From: Anodontia alba
Lineage: Eukaryota > Mollusca > Bivalvia > Lucinida > Lucinidae
Length of the DNA stretch: 64,000 nucleotides
NCBI GenBank assembly: GCA_964016985.1
Contig: OZ024823.1
Coordinates: forward strand, 31,068,104-31,132,103
Reading direction: 5' to 3'
Below, one piece after another: positions 48,701-60,500 of the stretch. Positions within the stretch are counted from its first letter, which is position 1. Every line of letters begins with the position of its first letter. The position numbers were made by a program, and so were the translations under genes. Under the pieces are notes generated by a model. It was not told where the DNA came from. It saw only the letters and a list, made by a program, of their open reading frames with translations, and made no database searches.

Positions 48701-51700
48701 ATATATTGGAAACTTCACCACTTAATACTGAACATTTTCAGATAAAAAATTTTGATATTTTTCATATTTCTGCTGAAAACATAGATTGTGGGTACTCGTT
48801 AGAACCGCCTCGCCGAGGCGGTTCTAACGAGTACTCACAATCTGTGTTTTTGAGCAGTAATAAGAAAAATAATGTATACCCCTGTAAACCCCAGTTTTAC
48901 TATATAAAAGTGGGATTTAAGGGGATCAAAATTATACAGGCATGTTTTCGTGATGTATCTTTTCTGATATGGCGAGGGAAAATTGTTTTGCCTGGCTTTT
49001 TATTCGAAAGCAAACGTTTTATTCGAAAGCAAAAGTTTGTTCTGACTGACCGTATCATATTTTAAACCCTTCAGTTTTTTTTTCTGTTTTTTTTTTTTTT
49101 TTTTGTGCTCTATCTTTAGATAAATACCCTAAAATAAAGTGAATGACCAAACGGTTGGTCCAGTCTGTGCAATTAATATATAGTAAAGTAATTTTTAATA
49201 ATGGGACTTTTTTAATGTTTTTTGGCCATTGATTTTAATCTTTTATCTTTCAGAAGAATATCATGAAACTTTCAGAAATTTTGAAAAAGTAGAACTTCAA
49301 TCCACCTGCCCTATCCATTTTTGCATAATTTACAGCCATTTTTAAAATTGAAAAGAAAAAAAATGGAAATGCTCGGCTCTCTGTGTAGGAAGTAAATAGA
49401 ATCGTTGGTGCATGGGTAGATACGACAAAAGATTTTGCATTGACTCATGACAAAAGTTTGCCAATTTACATATTCTGAGTAAAGCGTCATGCAAAATGAA
49501 AGATATCAAAACAGAGCAGAGCTGTGTAACTAAGTTTGAAGAAAGAAGGGGTCATTACCAGTCATAGCAGATACCTAGGAAAATCTTAGCCCATGTAGGA
49601 AATCGGTATCATATTTATAAACACTGAACTACTTTCTAAATATAACGTTGGCTCGAAACGGCTTTTTCAGCAGGGGATATCAGAAACCGAGTTTTATGGT
49701 GATTTAGTTCATAGGCTCAGGAGAATTGTTGGCAGTCTTGATATTTCTTACAAATCCAGAATTTTACCCTTTGATCCCTGAGTTTCTGAAGTGGATTCCA
49801 GTCTCGAATTTGGACTTGTCCACTAATGCAAATAGGTGTTTCAGTCCAAAACCAGACACAATGGCAACCAATGTAGATCCTCATGAGACGGCTCGTTACG
49901 ACCCATATCATCTGGGTCTATAGTTTGCACAGATACTGGACTGCCGGGCTGAAAAGTTAATCGAATTAAAAAGAAAGGATATAATGTAGATATTATGCGA
50001 CAGACTGCTTAGTGCTTAACCTGACCAAAATTAACAACTTGGCTTCCTTCTTTATTCGCAGGACGCTGGCTCGGACTGCAGACTTAGTAAAGGCTCAAAC
50101 CTAAACCTTTTTATAAATGGCTCGTGCCCTCATCTTTGTTTCATCATAGTGTTGAGAAATTCATTTACGTATATGTTTTCTGAGTTAATCCCTGATGAGT
50201 TAGGGACCCCTATCCGACCGAACAATGATGTGTAACTGGAATTGTATCAGGATTTACCCTTGTCCTGCTGAATAAATTAAATTGCCACGTCACTTCTAAT
50301 TTCAGCCAATCAGATTACTTGATCTGGAGTGTTGCTGTAAATTCAAATACTTAATGACAAAAAATGCAGATCCAGATCAGTTGGCTTCTTCAGAACTCAA
50401 CTGATCTGGATCTACAGTGTTTTCAAAGACAGGGTTTATCCGGGTTCAGCAGGACTAGGGTTAAGGGCGATGATTGAGCTATTTCTTAACAATTGCCATG
50501 TCATGCTGAATAAATTAAGATGCCACGCCCACTTCTAATTGCCAGACAATCATAATACTTGATCCAGGTTGTTTATGCAAATTCACATTCTTTATACCAA
50601 ACAGTGTAGATCCAGATCGGTTGGCTTCTTCAGATCTGCATTTACACTGTTTCCAAAGACAGGGCATATAGGGGTTCAGCAAGACAGATTTAAAGCTAGT
50701 TTTAAGGCCCCAGCAATTGTACTGATGACCGTTACAAGGTAATGTTCTTTTGTCGTTCTCTTTACTGCTTTCTAGTTTTGTTAAAGTTCTGATCTGTGAT
50801 GTCGTTTTGTGTCATTCTAGCCATACTTGGTGCCGTGAAACGTCGACCAAATATGACGTTAGGTATTACCTTTGATCCGCTTTATACAACAGCGTATTTG
50901 ACCTGCATGCGTATGGTATGCCCTGCCCCTTTTAAACCCTTTCATCCCTGAATTTCTGAAGTAGACTCTTCCATCTCCGAATCTGGTCAGAACCATTGTT
51001 CCAAAAATGGATCTCAGTCACAAATCAAAACAGAATGGCAAACAGTGTAGATCCTGATGAGACGGCCCATCATGAGCCGTCTCATTTGAATTTATACTGT
51101 TTGCAAAAACTTATTTTGGTCCGAAAGGCCGAAAGGGTTAACTATCAATTTCATCTATATGGTGTATACTGCAATATTTTGCTTTGTTATTGTTTGGATT
51201 TGGAAATAATATGCTTTGTGATAGTGGCAATATATCGGTATATTCATTTTTTTTCTATATGTTCTTTCTTTTCAAGGCCACACATTTATACATTGTATTC
51301 TTAATCCGGTGCTAATGGCGTATGCAGTCTCGCATACTACATTGCTGCATATGAAGAGACTTTATAAAAAAAAAAAGTAAGAGAAAAGTCCAGGGAGTAC
51401 CACAATCACAAACCGCAGCCCTTCCCAGACCCCAAGAGGAAGAGGAAACCGACAAATCTAAACAAGCACAAACCGAACAAACGTACGAAAAGCACTAAGA
51501 TTAGCTCTCTCTTCCCAGAGCGAGGTAATCGCAATACTAAAAGGACTGAAAAACACAAGAACAAAATGACACACGGAAAGACATACAACAAATCGCCTCG
51601 TAGAATAAACCACAAAGCAACAAGGAGTAAGACTAACACCGGGACCACCGCCTTAGAACTAACCGAGTCTCCGATTTTCATTCTTTTGTGTGTTCTTTAT

Positions 51701-54700
51701 TTCCAAATGCAACATTTTAGATTTTTATTTGCCTTGTTATTTTGTGAATTTGGGAATGCTGTGCTTTGTGACAGTGGTCATTTCTTGATATATTCGTTCT
51801 TCTATGTGATCTTTATTTCCAAGGCTAACATTTATAGATTTGTTGTTTGTTCCAGAGATCCTGTAGATCTTTCAACGTGCTTTTACAACCAGGGCCAGCT
51901 ACTTACTACCCCAGAGAAAGGAACATTTGTGTACAGGAGAAAAATAAACGAAACATGTACGTCCATATTATATATCACAGTCAGGGCCAAGTTGTTCAAA
52001 GCTAACGACATCGTTAGTTCACGATTCGTTAAAACTTATATCGTGTGATACGCAAATATTCTGATATTTTTTGCTGAGAAAATGTGAGTAGCTTTTGCAC
52101 TGCAAAAGCTACTCACATTTTCTCAGCAAAAAATATCAGAATATTGTGTATTGAATCCGCTAAAACAGTTAATGAAATGACCCTTAACGAGCTCGTTAAG
52201 CTAACGATGCTTTGAACAACCGGGCCCAGAGTGCGTTTAGATCAGCTTGCAGACCTATGGCTAGGGCATCCATATTCTCTCCATGAACCACAATGTCAGA
52301 AAACGTACTCTTGGGTATGTACATCCAGTGAAGATTCAGATCAGCCTGCACATACGTACAGTATGATCAAATTCTTCATTGGACACATTTTCGATAGCCA
52401 AGAATCCTAAGTTTCTTCATGTTGACGAAGAAGAGACTGATTAAATTACGCGGATGTGCAGGCTGATTTGCATCTGCGTTGGAGGCACATTACGGAAACA
52501 TGCCTATTCAAATATACTGAAACTTTTACATCCAAAAAATGAAAATTTTCAGAAAAAAAAATCCTATATTTTACATACGAGGCGGTTATCTATGTTTTGG
52601 AGGAGAAATAAGAAAAAATAATGTATACCCCTGTAAACCCCAGTTTTACTATATAAAAGTGGGGTTTAAGGGGGTCAAAATTATATAGGCATGTTTTCGT
52701 GATGTATGTCAGAAGGTACGCTATATCTGACGATGTGGCTGATACATGTATGTATGTATAGGCTCTTTAAAATTCAAAGCTCACGTACAGAATTCCAATG
52801 GTGTATTCCATGGATGAAATGCACTCACTAAAAGTCAATGTCACGGTAAAGTTTCTTTCTGTTTTCTAGTGCTAATGTCTGGAGCTGGTTTCGAAGATAC
52901 GGGTGGGTTTTCGAGCGATAAAAACTAATTTGAGCCCAGTCGGTTTTCCTGCTGCCTTGTTCAAGACAGATCCACTGTTGCAGTGCTTTGTTCGTATGTC
53001 GGCTGTCGGAAATGTCATGTTTTCTTTTATCATTGTTTGTTTCTATCTCTTCTTTTTTCGACGCCTTGACTTTCTCTTACCTTTTTAAGTAAAGTTGAGA
53101 CCCGTGACTGTGGTCTTTCCTGGGTATTTTCATTAATTTCTTCCTGGGTATTTTCATTATATTTCTATATACAGAAATTGATAGTCTAATACATCACTGT
53201 TAGATATATATTTTTATATTATAACAAACGTTTCGTGTGTTTTAGGACCCGTAGCAGGATAAACAGCAGTTATTTGATTCCATTCAGGTGTCTCAAATGT
53301 AATTACTTCATTCTGTATGACATAACTATAATATTTCGAATGTGTTCTGTCATTATGTTACGCAGTTGATATTTCAAACTGCACGAGTTGACAAATGAGA
53401 AAAGAAGAAGAAGAAAGCAGATCTTATGCAAAAGTTTAAACCAGATTGTGTAGATACGAACACTATTCTGAGTGTCACGTCCGTTCTAAGATGGACGTCT
53501 GCCTTCGCGTCTTCGGTAATTGTCATATTCTTTATTTACCGTACTCCGGGGAGGTTCTGTTTTCACAATGCAGGCAATACTGAGGATTTCTGGTTATGTC
53601 TAATCAGTTGAAACTATGTGTGAATGAAAGTGAGGTGAAGGTCACCGATCAGGCATTATTGGCCAAACCTAGCTAATCTGGGGCAAGACAAAAAAATTGA
53701 TGCCATCGCTATTTTTGGGTTTGTTTGTGTGCATTGCTCTCAAGCATCATTCTTTTAAACTGTATTTTTCGTTTCGCTTTCTGTGATCACTGACGTCAAT
53801 GATCTTTGTGTTGTTGACCTTAGAGTTCCCATTAAGATGCTGGAGCAAATAAAAAGGTCATTGTATCACTGTGTGTCTGTTTGAGCCGTGACGTCAAAAA
53901 ACGTACATTCGGACATGTGCGTCCAGCGAAGCGAAGATTCAAATCAGGCTGTGCATTCGCACAGTAGCTCTGAATCTTTCGGGGTGTATTTTGAATAGCC
54001 ACAGAAGGAACGTTTCCTCATGCGGACAACGAAAGGCTAACCAAATTTCACGGATGCGCAGACTGCATCACGAAAACACGCCTATATATTTTAAACCCCA
54101 TTTTTATATAGTAAAACTGGTGTTTACAGGAGTATAGATTATTTTGCTCATTTCTCAAAACATACATTGTGGGCACTCGTTAGAACTGCCTCGGCGAGGC
54201 GGTTTTAACGAGTACTCGCAATTTATTATTTGAGCAGGAATGTGAAAAATATCAGACTTTTTTCTGAAAATTCTCAATTTTTGGTTGTAAAATTTTCAAT
54301 ATATTTGAATAGGCGTATTTTCGTAATGGACTTGGAGTCCTCGTTGGGTGCATATGTCAGAAGGTACGTCCTCTTACATTGCGATTCATTTGATTATGTC
54401 TTTCTATAATATCGCTAACTATTTATTGCAGACTTTCTAGACACAATATATCGGGTCATGAGTACGGATTACAATACGTATGCTGTAGTGTACGGTTGTC
54501 GTGAGTTTGACTCAAGAGGACATTGCACGCACGCTGATTCCTGGATTTGGAGCCGTTTTCCGGAGCTACAAACCAGTAAGCTAGCAGTTGTTGAGAGAAT
54601 AAAAATGGGTCTTTGTGTGAACACATCGATGTATCTTAATACTCAGCAAAACAATGGTAAGATGTTGTGCATAGTAAAATATGCACTTAGTATGTTCTGA

Positions 54701-57494
54701 TTTGTGTTTAATCTTTAGGGATTGAATTTATAATCATAAAATACGCTCCCATTCTATGTGAAATCATTTACTATTTACACTATATACAGTAAAGCATCAA
54801 TGACGCAAATACCGATGTCTAGACTACCGTGACTGATATGAGCTTGTTTCTGAGTCCCTTCGAAATTCTTCTGATGGCGCAAGACAACAAAATTCTATAT
54901 ACAGTCGAACTTCGATGGCTCGAACCCCTTTGGGACCATGAAAATTTGTTCGAGACAGCGGTAGTTCGAGCCTCGGAAGGTTATTATTAATGCCACACCA
55001 GGAGGCACAATGGAGATAATCGTGGGATATCTTTTCGGTGTTCTATATTTTAAATGTATGCTGTGTGTAATCATTAGAATCGCCTCATAGTGGCGATTCT
55101 AATGAGTACACAAAGCATACATTTACAAGATAAAAGAAAATCTTCCTACATTATTTGTTTATCGTATTTGGAGGAAATCCCTGCGGGCTCGAGAACGTGT
55201 TCAACTCATCCATGGTAAACGAGCCATCGGGGTTCGAGCCATTGAAGTTCTAATGTAGACATTTGATATTTGATATTTTCTTATGAATTTGGATATGTAT
55301 GTACTCATTAGAATCGCCTCATCGAGGCAATTTTAATGAGTAAAGTCCGAATATAATTATTTTATACAAGATACAGAAGGCAGGCTTATACCCATTTGCA
55401 TCATGACCTTGCGCATTGATTAACCCTCAGTGGCTCCATGTCTAGAACAAATTTCCATGGCCCCAAATATGTTCTAGCCATTGACTTTCGATTTTACCTC
55501 ATTGCAGGTTGTGTGTTCACCGACATTCCTGACTCATTTACAACAACTGCCTACTTTATGTTTTTATGGACTAGCATTAGGCATAGCAATGTTTTGTGGG
55601 TTGGTGTTTTCGCTTATTCTTCCTCTTAGTGAAAAATACTTATTTGGCTGACAACCGATTATAATATCGCTTTTCACATAATTGTATTTCTTCTATATCA
55701 ACAACTGTGAGGACGACTATTGACTCTTTCATCCCCTAGTTTCCCTAAGTGGACTCTTCCATTCTTTAATTTGGACTTGTCCACAGATGCAAAAAGGGGC
55801 TTTGTTCTAAAATTATAAACAGAATGGCAAACAGTGTAGATCCTAATATGGCTCGTTACAAAGGTCGTGCAAAAAGTTCTGTCACAAATAGGCTTCCATA
55901 GTTTTATCCCAAGTGTATTTTAAAATGCTTCACTGCACTTGAATGGTGTGTTAAATAGCTAACGATACCCGTTTATTTCGTGCAAATTGCTTTCCAACTG
56001 ACCGAGTTATTTCAAATTAAAATAGATGCAGTCATATACACTATATTATAGGCTTAATATAGATTCAAAGCAGATATTTAATGAATTGTGTGGTATATAT
56101 GGACCTCAGACCATTTCAATGCGCACAGTTTTAGGTGGGTTAAAGCATTTAAAGCTGGGAAATTTTCTGTTGAAGATGATACCCGTCCTGGAAGGCTTAA
56201 AACCTCTGTTACCAAAGCTAACATCGCTGCTGTAAAGATTGTGGTCGAACAGGATGCGCGATTGTCTGTCAAAGATATAACTAGTTGTACTGGCATATCA
56301 GAAGGCAGTGTGCAAACAGTTCTGAAAAAGCGTTTGGACCTGAGAAAGGTTTGTGCTAGGTGGGTACCTCATTTGCTCACTGAGGAGCAAAAGACACAAC
56401 ACCTTAAATGTGCCCGGGAACTTTTGAAAACATACAAAGGCTGTAATAGTCGGGTTATTTCTAACTTGCTAACAGGTGATGAAACCTGAGTGCACATGTT
56501 TGAGCCACAAAGAAGGGCTGATAATAAGCAATGGAAGCGAAAAGATCAAAGACGCCCATGTATTGCCAAGAGAACCATAAGTTCGAAAAAGATGCTGTAC
56601 GCAATTTTCTTTGATTCAAGTGGACCAGTAGTTCAAGTGCCTTATCCATCTGGTCATACAGTCACTGGCCGATTCTACAAGAATTCTGCACTGAAGAACG
56701 TGAAAGAGTTTTACAACTTGATAAGAAACGACCAAGCAAATGATGGTCAGAGTCCACCTTTTACATGACAATGCCTCCTCTCATAAGTGTGAGGTTGTTA
56801 AGTCTTTTTTACCGTCTGAAAAGGTGAAAGTTTTAAACTATCCACCTTATTCACCTGACCTGACTCCCTGTGACTTCTTTTTATTTCCAAGGCATAAGAA
56901 AATGCTTTCTGGAAATAAGTATAGGTCTAGAAGTTCTCTTGGCAGCGCTATTTATCAGTGTCTCCAACAGATACCAAAAGAAGACTATTTATCTGCTTTT
57001 CGCGACTGGGTAAAAAGGTTACAAAATGTGTTTCAGTAAAGGGGGAATACTTTGAAGGTTTGTAATAAAAATATGTTTGATAAAACGTAGCACTGAAGTA
57101 ATCCGAACCAGTGACAAAACATTTTGCATGACCCTCGTACGAGCCGTCTCATCTGGATCTACACATTTTGCACAGGTATTGATTTTGGTGTGCGGAGTTG
57201 AAAGAGTTAGCTCTTAAGGTAGGCTATGGAATCATTCAGCACATTCTGGTTACTTTGAAAATAGACTACCGCTTACGCCGATGCAAGGGGGTCGTAAGGA
57301 GCCTCGCAAACTACATTCTTGCAAATGAAGAGACTTAATAAAACTCTGTCTCCGATTTTCGCTTCGCTCTGTTTTGATCGAAAGACAAACTTTTGGTCTT
57401 TTATGCTGTATGAATTTCTTCTTCTTTTGCCTCCAGTTGACATCACTCCTTGAAAAACTTTTTCCTGTGTGTTCTGTTAATCTCCACAGAGGAG

Positions 57495-57590
<96 letters not shown>

Positions 57591-60500
57591 TTATTTATTT
57601 TTTTTATTTTTTTTTACAATAAACTCATACTATCCTCTTTATAATCTTATATTCTTTATGTATATGTTAATTGGTACAAAAGGACTGATAATATATGTAT
57701 CCCACTAAAAATGGGTGTCGGTGTTGTGAGAGTTCATGTTCAAAGTCTACCAATGCATCACCTGGGCCGAATCAAGAAAAAACACGCCTTCGAACATAAG
57801 CAAAATCTGCGGATTCACATCATCCTGCATATGCGCAAACTCTTATCTGTGTATTTGCTCTCCACTGGAACATTCTATATATCCAACGATTCTGATGGTG
57901 AACAGCGAAGGCTCTGATCAGCCTGCGCTTTTGCGCAGTCTGATCTGGGCCTTTGCTATCCGCACTTGACCCGAAGGTACAGTTCTCTTTGGTTGGGCTC
58001 ATCTATTAATGGCAGGCGGTTCAGTATCAATGAAACGGCTGACCAAGATTGAGCTTTTATAGTCATTATTTATGTTCTGACATGAAAAGATAAATCACAG
58101 CTATATTTGGTATTTTTCCATTTGATTGCTTTTAAACAGTTACCCCGTGCATTAAGTGGAAATGCCATTTCAAGGAAGGGAACTCTGTCCAAATCGCTTC
58201 TGCATTCCTTCTGAAAATAGGTCTACTCAATAAGGGAGTAATTTGTATTCTTTCCTTTTAGAGTAGCTCCCTTTCAAGAAGGGACTTTGTGAATAGGATA
58301 GCAAACAGGAAGTCACAAAAGTTGTCTCCCTGGTAAAAATGTCAAAACATCACGCGTTAAGGGGAAGTGATACACTTTGAAGAGAGACAACTTTGACATA
58401 ATTGGTTTAGCTACTTTTTGGAAAGGAGGCTACTCTATAAAGAAAGAATTTCAAATTCTTTCCGTTTAGTGTAGCCCCCTTTTTGGAAGGAACTTGATTT
58501 GCAGAAACGCAAATAGGAAATCACAGTTACAGTTTTCTCCCTTTTACAACGGCGAAAATTAAATGTATCAAATTCCCTTAAAGATTATTGGTAGTAGATA
58601 AGTTTGAAATGCGATTGTTTACCAAATATGCATAGAATAAGACATAAACCTTTACATAAAAGTAAGCTGTGATATGCATTAGTGTGGGCCGCATCATATG
58701 AAAACATGTCTCTGGGCATATGCGGACAGCGAAGCGCAGGTGCGCATGAGCGCATTCTGATCAGGGCCTTCACTTTCCAATAGCTAACTGAATGATTGTA
58801 TACTACAGAATGTATTAATGGAGAAAAAGCCCGAGTAGTACTTTGCACACGCTGATCTAAGTCTTTGCATTTCTGTGCATGCTGTAAGGCATGTTTTCGC
58901 TTGACGCGACCCAGTGTATTATAATCTTTGTTGTTTTTTTTTTATTTTCAGAATGCACAGACCACAGAGGTAAATGCTTCCTTATCTTTCTTTATATCCA
59001 CACTAATTTGACTCTATATACAAGAACCCAGTTGTTCAAAGCTAACGGCGTCGTTAGTTAACGATTCGTTAAAATTTACATCGAGTGATACGCAAATATG
59101 CTGAATTTTTTTGCTGAAAAAATGTGAGTAGCTTTTGCAAGCTACTCACATTTTTCAGCAAAAAATATCAGAATATTGTATATTGAATCTGCTAAAACAG
59201 TTAACGAAATGACCCTTAAGAGCTCGTTAAGCTAACGACGCTTTGAACAACTGGGCCCTGATATACCCTCTGCTGGATGCACATGCGGTAAGTCCTCTTT
59301 TCGGACAATGAGTCACAGGATATATTTAACTTAACGCTTTTATGCATAGTGACCTCTTCTAACTCTTTCTTTGGGCAGGTTTGTCTGGTTTGTCTTTTAT
59401 GATAATCATTTGTTATAAAAATTCATGCATACAAGGTAGACCTGATCACATGCCGCGTCTTGCGGCTTCTGCTCTGGGTCTACGATATTTGCCAATGTCC
59501 CTTTTATGAGACGCCAGGCAAAAATAGGTTATTAAAATGTCTAATTTTAAGAGTTTAATCTTGAAATTGTGTTTGACCAAAGCATTTAAGTAGTTATTTT
59601 GTCTGACCATCTGTATTAAGCTAGATATTTTGTCTCGTTAAGCCATTTTAAGATAGTAAGGCTTTGTCCAAACCATTTAAAACTAGTTATTTTATTAAAC
59701 CAAACTGTTTTAAAAATAGTATCAAAGATGTCCAGGAATAGCCGCACAGAAGATAGCCTAGCAACGGCAGCAAGAGGCAGGGTAAACAAACCATAACAGA
59801 CAGTACATAGGCAACAAACCATAGAAAAGCAAAGCAGTCCGCTTCCTCTTTCCCAGCAAAGTGAACAGAGTGCAAGGCAGGATCCACTAAACATAACTAT
59901 AAGGGACGGAACAGGACAGAAAAAAAACTGCAGCGAGCAGCCTCAAGACCACACAAAGAACTATCAACTTCCAACCGTCAGCAGTAAAAACTAAAAGGAT
60001 TTAAATGGATTTAACTGGCACTAAATCTTCACCCTAAGTTAAAATGTAAAACAAATTCAAAGTGATTGTTCGGCTTGAATAGAGGATCGATCCCTAACTC
60101 AAGTAGTGAAACATCACAGAAAAATGGATGAAACAAATTAAACCATTTATGCCTAGCGACCCATAGAAGGGACAATGGCAAACTGTGTAGACCGAAATCA
60201 GACGCCGTAACACGCGGCGTCCGATCACGGTCTACACTGTTTGCAAAACACCTAGGAATTTCTATAAAACATACTTTTAAAAACTAGCTAGACACCCTCT
60301 TTTGGGAAAGACACGTCCAAATAGTTATGGTAGAAGAGTCCAGTCGGTATAAATGGGTTAAATCACTGTAATGAAACAAGGATGAGGGCTCGTGGCAATC
60401 ACCTTGGACACTGGCAGTCAGAGCTAAAGTAAATTACGAGTTGAAAGACAGAAGAACCGAACAAAGGCATAACATCAGACATCAACCTTCTAATGAAGGG

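Larger units (their letters stand above)
55722..57213. mobile_element. Family G MITE split at its apex by mariner 2
   Basis: Left half GACTCTTTCATCCCCTAGTT to TATGGCTCGT; right half CGAGCCGTCTCATCTGGATC to GAGTTGAAAGAGTTA. The TA at the mariner target is the centre of the palindrome GGCTCG-T-TA-CGAGCC. Confidence 0.85.

Noticed and set aside
51406..51681. Reverse-strand hydrophobic 91-residue frame
   Set aside because: Low-complexity Leu/Val/Phe content from an A/C-rich strand, no family match, and it lies within an intron. The frame at 59616-59894 is similar.
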